Shown here: positions 1-14,300 of the stretch, one piece after another
Position numbering within the stretch: the stretch's first letter is position 1
Layout: each line of letters opens with the position of its first letter
Source: Theobroma cacao
Taxonomy: Eukaryota > Streptophyta > Magnoliopsida > Malvales > Malvaceae
Direction of reading: 5' to 3'
DNA: 64,000 nucleotides
Assembly: GCF_000208745.1 (NCBI RefSeq)
Contig: NC_030851.1
Span: forward strand, 9,864,490-9,928,489
Notes under the pieces: model-generated
The model's database searches: none
What the model saw: the letters and a program-made list of their open reading frames with translations, nothing else
What the model was told of the DNA's origin: nothing
Translations under genes and position numbers: made by a program

Positions 1-759
1 AAACTTGTATAACTCTCTCTCCCTAAGTATAGTTTTATATCTCAACAGTATCATGTCTTCCAGCAAAAGGCAGATAACCAACATTAGATACGCTGGCATC
101 CATCATTTTCAGCAAATCATGGAACAAGAAAAAAGAATTATTTAAAGGCTTTGGCTGGTTCTCGCATGCAATGAGGATAATTATTACTTGTTTATGGGGT
201 TGATACAATGATACTTGATAGGTTGATAGCAGGCAAAACCTCGTAGGCTGCACACCTGGAGATGTGGCCACAATAGAATGACAAATCTTGTTTCATTTCT
301 TAATTACACCAACTGCTGGGAAATAGGTGTGCCTCTGGATACGCTTTTCATTTTCTTATTATTCCTATCCTCCACTAACCTTAGAATAACATATCAATGG
401 TGATTTTAATTTTCCATAGAGAATGCTCTGTTTGGACCTCCATGGATACTGAATCACTTTGTGGTTTTTGCTTGGTCATTCTAACCCACTTGATATTCCT
501 ATTTTTTTAAAGGTAAAGTGTGATTACTGCTAACACATCAACAACATATTTCATAATGATACTTAGCCTTCTGCTATAAAATATAATGGAAAAGCCTAAA
601 ATTGGGTAAAGCTCTACCAATCGAATTTTCAAAGAGTTGTCTCCTTCATCTTTTACCTCTTTTCCAGAATTAGCAACAAAAATTTAATAGTAGTAAATGA
701 CAAATATATGGTCAAACTACTATATAGATTCTTATATTATGTGTTTTTTTTTTAATTTA

Positions 760-1035
760 GTCTCTTTGTTTAAAATTGGTTAATTTAGTTATATACTGTG
801 AGATTTTGTGCAATGAAATCTCACCTTTTTGACGCTGTAAAAACTGATCATTAATAGTAATGACGTGGCATTAATATGTTAGACTATACTAATATGGTAA
901 TGATGTAGTATTGACATGCTGACGTGATAACAATAACATAACATATTCGAAATTTAAAAAAAAAAAATTCTTATATCAATTTTTTGATGTCATGTTATAA
1001 AAACTAAATTAAGATTCAATTTTTATAAGGGATAC
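760..1035. repeat. Degenerate inverted-repeat element, 'tttagtc/gactaaa' family
   Basis: One end reads like 'aatttagtctctttgtt' and the other like 'aaaactaaattaag'. The centre is rich in 'gacgtggca' and 'gacatgctgacgtg' words. The same layout recurs near 24290, 32040, 40980, 57220 and 58150, so this is a dispersed family. This copy is decayed and has no clear target duplication. The superfamily is not assignable by eye. Confidence 0.45.
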
Positions 1036-1109
1036 TCAGGGCAACGAAATCCTAAATATACCTAGCCGATATGCATCTTTAAAATTGCATGAAAGGGGAT
1101 TAGGTCCAA

Positions 1110-1640
1110 GTAAAGCTTAAGTTTTAATTGAAATTCTAAGTGAGTCTATTAGTTTTCGAAATGAACACTCTGATTCAAAAGTGCAAACACCATTAGTATA
1201 GATTATGAAAGGACTAAAATGCCATTTCTTTCTTTATTAATTTACAAAATTATTATTATATTTTTAAATTAAAAAAAAAAAAGGAGCACTAATCTTTGCT
1301 CCACAACTCCCCAAGAAAAGGGAGCACCAGAGCTCCCTTGGGAGCCTTGGTCGGGCTCCCTAAGGGAGCTGCAATGCTCCCCAAATGGGGAGTTTTTTTT
1401 TAATTAATAAAAAAATTAATAAAATTATATAATAATAATTTTAAAAATTAATCAAGTGTAAAATTATTTTTTTATCTTTGTCATGTCATCAAACTGATAG
1501 AAACACTAATGGTTGATTAACGATTGGATCTACGTGTCTAACAAAAAATATTTTTTGAGTCAGAGTGCTAATTTTGAAATCTAATAGACTTCTGTCTAAT
1601 TTCAATCAAAATTTAAAAAGTGAGGGTATTTTACGTTAAA
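1110..1640. repeat. Inverted-repeat element with a GGGAGC-rich centre
   Basis: The ends are imperfect inverted copies. The left end contains 'tgaaattctaagtgagtc' followed by 'tattagttttcgaaat', and the reverse complement of the right end contains 'tgaaattagacagaagtc' followed by 'tattagatttcaaaat'. The middle (about 1290-1395) is a GC-rich cluster of 'gggagc' and 'gctccc' words that can pair with one another. A larger element of similar plan lies at 35748-36537. No coding capacity is visible, so it looks like a non-autonomous transposon. Confidence 0.5.
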
Positions 1641-2399
1641 TTGAATGTAATTTCTTTAATTTTGGTATATTATTAATTTAATTACTAATGGATAATACTT
1701 TTTTCTTTAAAACTTTGTTTTATTTAAATGATAATAATAACAGTAAATATATAATAATTAATAACAAAAATTTATATTGTTAAAAAAGATAAAAAAAAAT
1801 GTTCTAATTTATCTTTTTGGTGCAAAAATTGTGAGTCATAATGTTTTTGTTATTTATAAATGATTTGGCATTGTGCATGGAATTAGATATGTCTTTTTAT
1901 AATTAATTAATTTGTAATATATTATTGTTTATAACAAATTAATTTTCAATCGATTAGTAATTTATTTATTAATGAAACTTATCTCTCATAAAAATTGATA
2001 AAATTATATTATTTGTATGTATCTATAAGCTCCAAATTTTGTATCCTAAGAACTCAGGGTTGCAAATAGTTTCAGAAATTAATAAAATGATTTTAAAAGC
2101 TTAAATCATTTTTTATCTTTGGAACTTTGATAAGTTGTAATTGATACGATAATCATGCCTCAAAGTTATTTTGAAAAATAATTTAAAGAATTATTACTTC
2201 AACCATATCTGATTTTGAGTTTTATAACTATTTAAAGAATCATTAGACAAGTTTTATATGGTTGTAAAGATGTTCATATATTTTATTTATATATTATGAG
2301 CTCAAACATGATAAATGTTCAACAAGATATGATTGAAATACAGATCATGTTTTGAAATCTTGAGTATTTTTAATATATCTTTAAAAATATTTAAAATTT

Positions 2400-2850
2400 T
2401 GACATAATGTTTAAAAAAATTTCTTAAACTATTTAAGAAAGTTCAAATAAATTTTTATTCTTTTATTACGTTCAATCAAGTCATTATATTTTTATTTTAA
2501 ATCAAATAAGTTTTTTTATTTTCATTTTGAGTCAAATTATGACTAATTGGTGACTTAATCAAAATGTCATTTATTATTGTATGTCACGTGATACTAATGT
2601 GACATGTTGATATATCATATTAAATGATGATGTGGCATGGTGACATGACTATATGACACTTTTCACTCTTCGTATCAACACTACGTCAACATTATGTAAG
2701 TATAAAATGATAAGTAATTATTTTACTTATTATAATTAGTCAATTGTTAATTATAATGACTTATTTTATTAAAAATAAAAATATAAAGACTTTATTGAAT
2801 ATAATATAATAAAAATTTACTTAAATATTTTTGAATAAATCAACAATATC
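2400..2850. repeat. Inverted-repeat element, family shared with 32345-32830
   Basis: Left-end sequence around 'ttattacgttcaatcaag' pairs imperfectly with right-end sequence around 'tattgaatataatataa'. The middle contains 'gtgatactaatgtgacatg' and 'atgatgtggcatggtgac'. The sequence at 32345-32830 follows the same order of words in the same orientation, so these are two copies of one element. It is non-coding. Confidence 0.5.
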
Positions 2851-5487
2851 TTTCGAGTATTATGCCTGAAATATTTTAGTGAAACTAGTTTTATTTAAAA
2901 ATCGGACTCTCTAATCTTCCAAACGAATTCACATAATTTTGACATTTATGGCGTAGAAGTTGGACTCATGAATCTAGAAAATGGAGTGTCAATGGACATG
3001 TGATTAAGTTGTTTTTACTTCAAATATCTTTGAATTATCTATCTAATTATCTTAAAAAATTATCATTTTTTGGAGATAAATTTTGAAATTTTTCATTAAA
3101 TTTAGGTCGTCCATCGCCTTTGGTCTCAATCATCAATTCTATTTCACTTCCGGTACAGCTTTATTTAATTTTAGTACTTTTTCATGAACGTGTATCTTTT
3201 TCTAACTTATATATATATATTTCAAGTCTTTCTACTCTAAATGTAAACTAATTGAAAATTGATCAAAACATGAACTTATTATCAATTTCATTATTATAAT
3301 TATGATATTCACACTTTATCAAAAAGTAACTTCACTTTTTATGATAGTCTTCAAATTAGTACATCGCACTCTTAAAATAATCTTATGACAAAAACATAGT
3401 TTTCCCTTTTTGTTTGAATGATCAGGGTCACTTTTTCGTCTCTCCTTTCTTAGCTGTGTCCAATACCAATAGTAACCAAAGGAAAATAATCATACTATGG
3501 TGCTCATATACCTATAGAACAACCAAACAAGTCTGAAACCGTTACGTATACTATAGAAATTACAAGTATTATATATCCATCACAAAAAGAGATCTGAAGA
3601 AAGTAACAAAGTACGCAAGAAAGATAGTTCCATAATAAATTAGAATAAAAAATGAAGATCCGATCTTATAAACTATACTAGAATTAGGGATGGAAAACAG
3701 AAGCCAGTGGATTAGGTACTTATCACCATCTAACAAGGAATATAATTAAACCTAATTAGTCAATGAGTACTTCATTTTTTTTCTTTTGGTTTCTTTTTTG
3801 CTTTTTGCCTTTTTTTTTTTCTACTACATTGCTTTAATAATCTAATTATATGTAGAAAGGAAGATTGATTCTACGCTGAAGAATTAGAAATACACAGCTA
3901 ATAACAGTGGAAGGGAAGGATTCTTCATCGTTGTTTTGTGCTCATCAAGTGAATGATGGCCATTTTGTAAGTCATGGAGGAACAATGGAGCATGGGGGTC
4001 AATGGGCCATCCATGACCACTAATGTACAAGGATAAGACAGACGGGAAACTATGGTCGATGACTGCAAACATTGAACCATGAAAATGAAATGATTTTGCT
4101 GCTAGCTAGCTTGTTTAAACCCATCAAATCCTTACATTCCAACTTTTATACTACTCAGTCTGCGGTTCTGGTGGGCACAAATCCTTATTCCAATGAGCAA
4201 GAGAGGCTTTAAACTTGAAAGACTTGGTTTGCTTGTTTGAAGTTTGAACCAATTAAGATAAATCTGGTGGTTTTCGCCAATGGTTTGATTTGTTTCCCAA
4301 TATAGCTTTAATCACCTAAGCTTCATACACATGCTTCTTTTCAAAGCAAAATCCTAAACCTCCTTATCCCATATCCCTTAACTTTACCAGAAGTAATTAA
4401 GATTCTAACCAGATAAAGACAATCCACTATTTTTATCAGCTAAATCACCAATCCATTGCTTAGTGTATTGAAAAATTAATCTTTGTGTCTCATAATTGTC
4501 TATTTAGTAACTACGATACAGTAATTACTTTGAGAACAATGGTACATTAATAATTGAGTAGGGTACGAGCACGTGATGCCCATACCATGTCATGAGGAGA
4601 GAGCAACACGCGTCCATTTTAGTTCATCTTCACGTATAAAATGGACAAAAATGCCCCAGAGCTAAAGACAAAAGGGAACAGAATAACAAAAACAAACAAA
4701 ATAATGAGTGCGGGACCCGCAATAAGATGGACAGTGAAATGGTTGTTGATGGCTTACCGTTGGATTAAAGGGCCATTAGCCGTCAACTATAGTTTACGAT
4801 AAGCACGCCATCTGTTCGCCGATACCTTATCATTTCCTTCCGCTATTTCGTGATATATTAATACTCTTTCACGATATTCTCCTTTTCAAAAGTAAACACT
4901 CATTGCGGCATGTCTCATTAATCTCGAGCTGGGTTAGTTTTTAAAATGAATAAATATTTCTTATATTCATAAATTAAATATATTTGGTCTTTGCTCCTAT
5001 TCGATACCCACTAAATTAGTTAAGAAGCTAAAAAAGGGTCAAAACATAAATTTCATCCTCAGTTAATTTCACAATTTTTGAATAATTTATTTTCACTAAA
5101 AGTATATATTTAACTTGTGAATTTAAAGAATTTTTATAAGTATTTTGAGTAATAATTTGTTAATTATATTTATAACTTTAAAAGATTGAAATGTTGATAT
5201 GTTATCACACTTACAAATTACTGATGCCACCTTTAATTCTTTTTTTTCATTTTATTATCATCACATCATTCAAAATGAGCTGAATTTAATATGAATGAAC
5301 TTGTATATATGCCACCTCTAATTAAAATCTTTTTAATTAGAAAAATTATATGAAAACATATGACAATAAACTAATTCAGTCACCCAAAATTACAGATTAT
5401 CAATTTCCTGTTGCTTATCATTATTAAAATAACTAAAGAGCCTCTTTATAGAAAAAGAAATATTCAATCGTCTGCAATTAATTGTAG

Positions 5488-6435
5488 GAATGAGTGATTT
5501 GGTGGTTTGATTGATTATACCTAAAAATCAAATACACTAAATATTTTTTAAAAAATTTATTAAATATAAAAAAGGATCAAACCAATCAAATATCGAATTC
5601 GTTCAATTGATTTGATCTTGAACCAATGGATCAAAATTTTATCATTTTTTTTACAAATTATAATATTAAAATTTATAAACTTTATCCATTATTATAAAAT
5701 ATATAAATAATATAAACATAAAAAAATAGAACAATTGTTGCTTCACTTGCATAAAATATAATTATGTCTTTTTTACATAAATTATCAAATTAACATTCAA
5801 GATTTATCATGATAAAAAATTAAAGATGATAAAATTAACATCTCTAAAATAAAACTATCGAACATAAGACAATTAACTATTGTAGATTACTTGAATCTAT
5901 TCTATGACTTGACTCTTCACATTCACTCACATAGCTTATGTAACAATTGAAAAAAATAAAAAATATAATTAGTATAAATTTTTTCTAAAAACAAAGTAAG
6001 AGAAAATTAAAAATAAAAAATTATGAAAAAAACCCTAAAGTTCAACATTTACCTCAATTGAAGTGTGAAGAATACATTTCTAATCTCTTCACTCATCAAT
6101 TGAAGTGTCAATAACGGAAACGGAATTCACAATTCCGATCTTTGACATATTTAAAATAGATAAATAAAAAAATAAAAATTAAAAAATAAAAATAAAGAAG
6201 TAAAAATATTAAATATATATTATATTTTATATAAATTTAAAATAATATATATAATATTATATATATTAACATATATAAAAAATTAATTTAATTTTTTGGT
6301 TGATTTAATTCAAAAATTATAAAATCAAAAACCAACTAAAAAATCAATTCAGCTAAACATTTTAAATCAATTGATTCAATAAATCAATTAAATCAAATTA
6401 TTTTACTCAAATCATATTTGATTAAGGATGAATAA
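5488..6435. repeat. Possible degenerate inverted-repeat element
   Basis: The segment opens with 'taggaatgag' and a run of 'gattgatt' and 'ggtttgattgatt' words. It closes with complementary 'aatcaattga' and 'atcaaatca' words before 'aaggatgaataat'. The interior is extremely AT-rich. A similar opening ('taggaatgag', then 'ccaattgaattgaattc') occurs at about 62880. The ends are soft and the call is tentative. Confidence 0.3.
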
Positions 6436-6703
6436 TAAACGTGGTCTGATTTTCCTCCCTCTAGTTAATTGTTGAGAAATAAGGGATCATCTCATCTCAT
6501 TCTATCACGCTAGCAATCCCTACCAAATACAAAGTTGAGACTTAAGAAAAAAAAAGCGCGAGACAGAAGCTGTATACTTTATCCTGATAAAATATCGTTT
6601 AGACACCACCAATAATAAAGCCGAAACAGCAAAAGCAGCAAAAAACCACTCTTTCACAAAAACAGCCTTCCGGTTTCCTAATACTACTCTTCCTCTACTC
6701 CTC

Positions 6704-6711
6704 TATAAATA
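6704..6711 (+). promoter_or_regulatory. TATA box of the wound-induced protein gene
   Basis: TATAAATA lies 89 bases before the ATG at 6800, in a locally less AT-rich, pyrimidine-rich context. The spacing leaves room for a 5' leader of roughly 55-60 bases. No other TATA motif is closer to this start codon. Confidence 0.6.
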
Positions 6712-6799
6712 TAGCCCCACTCTTTCTTCCTTCACCCTAGTCTCTGTGTCAAAGAAGCTCATACTTAAAATCTAAAGACCGAGCTGAAGAGTCGAGAGG

Positions 6800-7063
6800 A
6801 TGAGTTACCTGAACAGAGTGTGGATGGCGACGAGCATGGCAGTGGTGCAAGGCCACGGTGAAAACCAAGGTCAAAAATGGAAAGCAGGCGTCAAGTTTCT
6901 CCAACGGGGCCAGGGGAGGCTCTTCGGTGGGGACTCATCTGACCTACGGCCGGTTTCCGGGATGATCGGCTCCGATTTCCCCGGGATGGTGGGGAACCGT
7001 GATGCTCAAGCCGATGAGTCGATCCGGCGAGTCATGTATCTGAATTGCTGGGGCCAAGGATAA
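6800..7063 (+). CDS. Wound-induced protein, DUF3774 family
   Basis: The 87-residue protein has the two hallmarks of the plant wound-induced (DUF3774) family: an N-terminus of the MSYLNRVWMA type followed by the 'VVQGH' stretch, and a C-terminus ending RRVMYLNCWGQ. Between them are a Lys/Arg and Gly-rich stretch, 'DLRPVSG' and 'ADES'. Family members are intronless, under 100 residues long, and induced by wounding or stress; their biochemical role is unsettled. The whole gene is one exon with a TATA box 89 bases upstream and a stop at 7061-7063. The coding part is GC-richer than its flanks. There is no signal peptide or membrane segment. It is apparently a single copy here, though such genes often occur in clusters. 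Confidence 0.9.
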   Translation: MSYLNRVWMATSMAVVQGHGENQGQKWKAGVKFLQRGQGRLFGGDSSDLRPVSGMIGSDFPGMVGNRDAQADESIRRVMYLNCWGQG

Positions 7064-8362
7064 GACTAGAGTAGACTTTTAACTTTTGTTTTTGTCTTTC
7101 CCCTCTTCACATCCTACCCCACCAACAATGGAAAAGGGGGAAAATTACTGTAGAGGGAAGGGTGTGGAAGCTGTAAATGCGAAAGTTGTACAGAGGACAA
7201 AAGAGTATTGTTGAGGATGTAAATTTCGATGCTCAGCTTTCGGGGATGAATGGATTTTAGGGTATCAAATGAAACAAACAGTTGTAAAGTTTTTTGCTAT
7301 CAATTTGTGTCTCTATTATCTACTCTTTTGATTGTAAGGTCTCATCTGTTTTTGAGTTGGTTTTTAATTTGGGCAGGCACCTCAAATACGCTGCAATAAC
7401 ACACAATGGTTGAATTAACCAAAGATACCAAGGAATTAAACTTACATAAATTCAAAGTAGTAATTGAATGACTATGCTGTTTCATTTCTTAGTAGGCATT
7501 ATCTCATGCCTTCTTTCCCCCCTTATTCCCTTGGAGAGGCTGTTCCTTACCAAACCTTCTCTTCCGATGAAAGATTAACATTTGCAGATCCATTACAAAG
7601 AGAAGTCGACGCTTTCAGTCAAGCATGCAGCTGTTTCTTTTGCTTTTTCGTTTTAGAGAAAATGAAAACGACAAAAAGAAAGAAACAGACAAATTTACCT
7701 GACAAGTTTGAGAAAATTTACTGAAAAGAGAAAAAATCAAGTAGACATGATTGTTCAATGTGACCAAATCTTGGGCTTAATGTGGGTAAACATACACATC
7801 AAATAAGCCATCGGCTGCGCAAGAAAACTTGAACTGATGGATAAGGCAAATTTTGCAAAATATGCCTTTACTCGAACAAGTCATACGGCTCAAGGACATC
7901 TTTCCTTCAGTCATGTGAAAATTCATTCGTTGGCTGGCACGAGTGAAGCTGGGAAATATTTTGGATACCTACAATCCAGTCGCCCTACCGATCAAGGATG
8001 GCTGGTTTTAAGGTAAATGGAGTTCGGCAAGGAAGCCCAAACCGAACACATGGAAATTATTGGAACAGTTGTCTTTGATGACAAATTACAAACATTGCCT
8101 GATTACATTGCTACGGAGAAAGCCAATTCCCCAATCAAATAGAGGGAAAAGTACTTGTAGCAAGAAAGAAAAAGAATGCAGGGGCAAAAATTACAAATAA
8201 AATAAAAACACAGCAATTACACACCATTACATTTCATGAATAGGCACCATTCTTCGAGACTCAACTGATGCAAGAAGGTATAGAAAATCAGAGAGAAGAC
8301 AAAACTATACAACGGCTCCTTGCAGATACACAGGCACACATCCAAGAACACCCATAATCTAA
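7064..8362. other. Intergenic region between convergent genes
   Basis: This holds the 3' flank of the wound-induced protein gene (+) and the 3' flank of VPS18 (-). The open frame at 7464-7724 has no recognisable domain or homologous look and is probably chance. No repeats or RNA genes are apparent. Confidence 0.5.
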
Positions 8363-11300
8363 TTATAGAGGTAAAGAAATGCTTCTTTGGTTTCCAAGGT
8401 TTTGTTGCTTTATCTCCCACGAAGCAACCAGCTGGGCTTCCTCCGCCAAAATAAAAGGCAAAGAGATTTCACGGATTATTAACTCACCGCAAAATGGGCA
8501 TTCACTGGCCACTGCATCATCTAACTGTGATCGGAGCTGCCCACCAATCAAACGAGAAATGTCAATTAACTAGTGACTTTTTTGTCTGCTACTAACCTAG
8601 TGGATGAATTTCCAGCAAACACCAAAGCCATAGATTCAAGTGAAGTTAAATGGAAGTGACACCAAAGGTGAACAATAGAAAGGGAAATGATACCTTATCT
8701 GCAGGGTTCATGCTGGTTATGGATTCATCTGTGATACCACCATTAGATTCCCTCCTGGCTTCGCTACCAAGTAAAGTTAGTTGCTTCTGCAAATCCAGTA
8801 TATATTCTGCCTGCCACACATATTTAACTCTTAAGTTGGATTGCTACCCCAAATCTCATCAAAACTTTTACCAAGGCCAACAGGAAATATAATAACCAGA
8901 AAGAGTTATATTTCAGCAAAAGCATAAACATGTGCAACATAAACATATGAGAACTGAGAATGATAAGCAAACAACTCACTTGAGATTCATTGGTGCAACG
9001 TGTCACATGAGCAATCAGGCAGTGGGCATGAAAGGCATGTCCACATGGAAAGACATAGAAAGGAGCCATTGGTCCTACAGCTGTATAAACACGAGTAATT
9101 CTATAATCCCCGCCAACAGCCAAGATTTTACGTCTACAGATCTGACAATTCAGAGAGAAGTTGCCTAATCAAAAGCTATAAATTCATAGGTTGAGGAAAG
9201 TAACATAGAAGAAAGCAATGCGAATTTTTCTATAATATGGCCAACACCAAAATAAATTAAAATATCAGCCAGAGCCAAGCAATTTTCAATAAAATTAATA
9301 TTCACTGGCTCTCAAAGTCTGTGCTGGAGCCAGATATAATGGTAAAAGCAAGGCAAGGTGTCCCCATGGTGTGGGTAAAACTCTTTGAGTTCTTGTAGAA
9401 CTACACAGAATCCCACAGCAGACTAAATCAAGCACGAATGGTTTAGCTCCATAATCCATTAAAAATAAACCCAAGAATGCAACTTGTCAACGACACCGAA
9501 CATCAGAAATCAGGATGAACAGTACCCCACATTCCTCAGCACGATCAATCACAGCATATCTTTGAGCTAGTGCACTAATATCATTTCTAATGTTGTCAGC
9601 ACCATGTGTAGCATCATTCATCTCCTCCTTAAGTTGCTCAATTTGCTTGTTGTAATCCTCCAGTGAGGAGCAAATTGCCTCCTACATACAAACAATAGAA
9701 GAGCAAAATTTAATGGAAGGTATAGATACAGAATAAATACTTGGACTTGGAGGAATTGACTAACATCCTTGCAGAATTTCTCATATTAAACTAATAATGA
9801 GAGTATTCCATAGAGACCCTCAGGTTAAAATTTTAAAATTTATAAATGAGTAGCTGAAAGCAGGCGCTCGCATGTGTGCAAAAGAGAGAGAGAGAGAAGT
9901 ATTTCAGAATAATATCATCCCTGGAAGGATATAAGCATGGGCAACTCAACATGCTAAAATCCTACCTTGAAGTCATCAATAAGGGCAAAGTCAGGAAAGA
10001 ATGGCAATATGTCCTCGATCTTTAATAGGCCATCTGTTTCCTTGAGAAATGCTATTGCCTTCCGTATATTCTCCCTTTTAGTACCCTTTTCCTGCTCAAT
10101 AACATGCTTAGCAACCATTAGCCAAAGCTTCTTTCTCAAGTCTTCATCATCTTCAACCTTGTCGGCTTCAGCCATTGCAAGCTCTGGATCAACCTAGAGC
10201 AACCAAAAATAGCATACACATTAATTTAATGTAAAATCCTGAAAAATTATATTTGAGAAAAGGTACCACTATCATACATCATACAGACAGATGACAGATT
10301 TAACTAGCTGCCAACATCTATTTTAAAAAGCACAATTCAATGATAGTTGAACATGACTATTTCATCTAGTCATACATGTCTGAGTGAATCTCACAAAGGC
10401 ATGCAAAGATGGTCGTCCTTTATAGTCCACACCTTCAAATTTGACAGCAAGCTGTCCTTAACAAAGGGATTTATTGGAAGCCCGCATTAGAGGAATTTAA
10501 ACTAGGGATTTGCACGTGAAAAACCATTGCTAACACGATAAGCCAACTTCTAATCATCATGGATTTAAAGAATTTTGACATGCAGCTTGACAAATATTTT
10601 AAACACAGGTAGATTATTTTTTTTTGAAAATAAAACACAGGTAGATAATGATAACAATAATAATCCATACCCAAAAAGTCCAAAGAAATGCGAGTGTGAG
10701 AGAGAGAGGGAGAGAGATGTTTTACATATCTGAGTATTAATATAATAAGCCAATGTGCCTAATTCCAGAATGAATTTCATCAGTGTACTATATTCTTCTA
10801 AATCCAAATCCTCACAACAATTACACAAGTTCCAATAGAAATGGCATGAAAGAATTGTTATAAAGCAAGGCATTGTCAGAGGCATTTGCAAAGACATTAC
10901 CTGGAGAGCAAGAGCAACAGCTTCCTCATGCATTGACATCATACTGTATATATGAACACAGGCACGCATTCGTTTTTCCTTGAGGCAGAGACGCAGAGCA
11001 TACTTGGGATCATAAAAGAAATCAGGCCCATTCTCTCGTCCTTTTCCGAATTTGCATTGTAGGAAATGCAGAAGGGCACTATCATCTTCCTAGATATAAT
11101 ATAAAAGAAAATCAAGAAATAAAGAAGAAGACAAGGCAAACAATATCCTCAACCTTACTGTAAATGTATGTACTAAATGAAACAAATGAGACATAGTTTG
11201 AAATCATTGCTGGTTTTGAGCTTTCAAAACCAGTCAATTGCTCAAGTTGCTAGATAAGGGTCAAAAAAGATTTTTGGTCTACAAACATACCCCCTCATGT

Positions 11301-14300
11301 GCAAACCACTATAAACTTAAAGGAGTAAAGCTTCTAAATATTAAACCAAACAACCCAACCTGCTTAGCATACAAAGATAGCAATAAGTTGTGGATTCCTG
11401 GATCCTCATTATGCAAACGGTGAACACAGAATTCCAAGTATTTGATTACTTCATGGGTTTCATTCCTGCATGTTGCACAAAGTTGCGGTAGGAAGTCATT
11501 CAGAATCTATAGAAGAAACAAATGATTAAAAAAGCAAATATGGGAAGACCAGTACTTTGCATGAGGTTCACTTGAATAACGCATCATTGCAGGAATAAGT
11601 TTCCTTGGGTTCAGGTTGTTTGAGGCCATCCATGACTCCACAGTCTCATATGCATCAAGAGTAATAAGATCCGGGGCAAATTTGTACTGCAAATTAAGAG
11701 CAATAACGTTATTTGAATTCACTAAGTATGAACTAGAAATGATAGGTTGTATTCTATTACAAAGATAAAAGATCAACTAGCTTATAAACAAAACCAGAAG
11801 AGGAAATCACTGATATGAAAAATGAAGAAAATATTACAGGGACCTGCTAAGCAACAAGCAGCATGTGATGGCAAGAATGTTTGGGAACCTGATGTGTACC
11901 TGAAGATCTATTGGAACAACAGGTTTCCGAAGCACTTCCAATGCCTTCTTTGCTTCTCCTTGCTAAAGGAAAAGGTAGAACAGCTGTAAGTGTAAAACAA
12001 AAAATGGAATAACAAAGCAAAAAAAATCTAACGCCTATCTTGTTTATAAAAGTAAACAAAGCCTCTCTCTTTTTAATCTTAACCATAAATGACTAATATG
12101 TCTACCATTTTACCTCCTTTTTTCTGTTACTTATTAAGCCACCGGTAGAAAAAAAAATGAAGGACAATAAGTATATTATCCATTGGAATTAAGAAGAGAA
12201 AATGAAAAGTTTCCATAGCAAAAGCAAGCTCCCAATCATAAACTTAAGACTTTGCACAAACAAAACCACAAAAAGCTTTATGAGCAGAGTGTCCAGAAAT
12301 TTAAAGCATTAAGACTCCCCAAAAAATAAGAAAAATAAATAAATAAATAAACACAAAAACATGGCAGCATCAGGAAAGATGAATTCTAGATCAAGTGACA
12401 TGAGGAAAAGAAGCAATAGGTGCCAATGACAATAATAGAAAATATGCTAGTACCTGAATATAATGGTGAACAACAATTTCATATTGTTCCTTCAGACTAG
12501 CAAAATAGACTAATTCTTCAACCCTCCCGTAGCTGCAAAAATTTGCAAAATAACATATTATTGTTGTTAATGCTTCAATTCTAAAGGGTTAACTGACTAA
12601 AGAATCCAATAAAGAGTCAACATGAGCATGGTAATGTTTCAAAACTGATGTGTTGACTAGAGACTGCAGCAAGTAAAGCAGACATGTATTCTGATTATTT
12701 AAGCAAAAGACAAGGCCTCTTGTCCAGAGTCCAGACACAATCATCTCATTATGGGTCTAACCATCAGCAATGCAAGAATAGCTGCCAACTCCTGAGAAAT
12801 GGTATATTTTCGGTAGTTCATCTGGCACAATGCACTAGAATTAAATTCCTTGCAAATCCCACGATTCTCATGAAATGCAGGGGTTGCAATTCCACTTCAT
12901 AAAAGAAATAAATAAATTTTTCACTTCTCTTGCCTTATGGAGTTTATTATACCAAGAATCCATCCTTACACAAGAAAGCCTTTTATGTGATAGTACCCAA
13001 GAAGTAACCCAAAGTTATTATTGACCAAATATGGAGATTAACCTTCAGGTATGTTGTGCTTTACAAGTGTCAATACTGTTATATATTCATGCTACCACTA
13101 GTCCTATATTTTGACGCAAGATAAACATCAACTGATGAATGGAAGTCCAGAGGTGAAGAACTACTTCCAAAGTCTTGACTGTAAGCTAACGTGGCAGGAC
13201 CGGTATCTTCCTATGATAACATTCTTTTAGAATTAAATCTAGAACCAATAAGACAGAACAAATGTGAGACAAAATGTTATAAAACCATGAAAGATTACTT
13301 ACAATAATAATGTTGACAATTAGAAGAGAATAACAAACAATTTACAAATCACAAGATGATTACCTCTCTAGAATTCTCATTGTAGTCACCTCATCCAATA
13401 CATCTTTGCAGTCACTAAGGAAAGCACGAAACTCTCTAATGATTGACTGATATTCTGAATTGCGATTCTCCAAAGCTGTGTCATCTTCTAAAAGAAGCCG
13501 ATTTATCTAAAATGTTGGAATGCAAAATTCGGTATTATAGATACAAAATGGTAAATTATCAACTACCACTACATGACTTTCTTGCAAGAAGAGAGAAATT
13601 AATCCTCTTAAAACAGTGCAATCCAAATGGCAAATAATAGACAGTGTTGATTTCCCAAAAAGCAGACGCATTCGAGAGTCGCTTCCAAGTTTTTATGCCT
13701 ACTACTCATCAGGTTCAGAACAAAATAACAATGGCAAACATTTACTTTTTATTTGCCTTGCATATAGCTGGAAGAGCATGAGGATGGTAAACGACCTAAA
13801 GGCGGAACAAAAAAAGGGGCAAAAGCAGACAAAGAAACAATATTTATGTTGGGCACTTATCTCATGTATGCGTAGAAAGCGACAAAGAAAAAACATTTAT
13901 ATTGCACACTTATCTCATGTAGCTATTATCTATTAACATATAGGAATGGACATGAAAAGCACTTGAAAACAAGTCTGATGATCTAAGAACCATCATGTAA
14001 CAACCTTAGTATCTTGCCATTCTAACCTGTTGCTAATCACATGTTTCAGTTTTGTAAAGCCACTAGCATGTCATAGAAGGAAAAGAAAGAAAAAATGAAG
14101 ATAGCTAGATGATATATCTATTAGTCATGCATGGAAAACATTAAAACCTTGTCCAAGTACAGTTCCGTTGCCCATGTGGAGATCATCGTTATTTGGCATT
14201 TGTCATCCTTTGCCAGATTGTCAAGCTTCCGCAATAAGAAGGTTCTCAAAGCATCCTGTAGCCAAAGCACATATTAAATTTGTTGTTGAAGTCTAAGATT

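Larger units (their letters stand above)
1..6640. other. Gene-free AT-rich intergenic region
   Basis: No coding region is convincing here. The longest open frames, at 35-271 and 3884-4072 on the minus strand, are short, lack recognisable domains and have no supporting exons. The region carries four inverted-repeat elements or remnants, listed separately (about 760-1035, 1110-1640, 2400-2850 and 5488-6435). The stretch 3400-4900 is less AT-rich than its surroundings and free of visible repeats. It could hold non-coding or distal regulatory sequence, but nothing in it identifies a function. Confidence 0.6.

Noticed and set aside
3884..4072. 62-codon minus-strand frame
   Set aside because: No recognisable domain, partner exon or promoter; expected by chance.
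13616..13936. 106-codon plus-strand frame in a VPS18 intron
   Set aside because: Lies in intron 12 opposite the gene, with low-complexity sequence and no domain.
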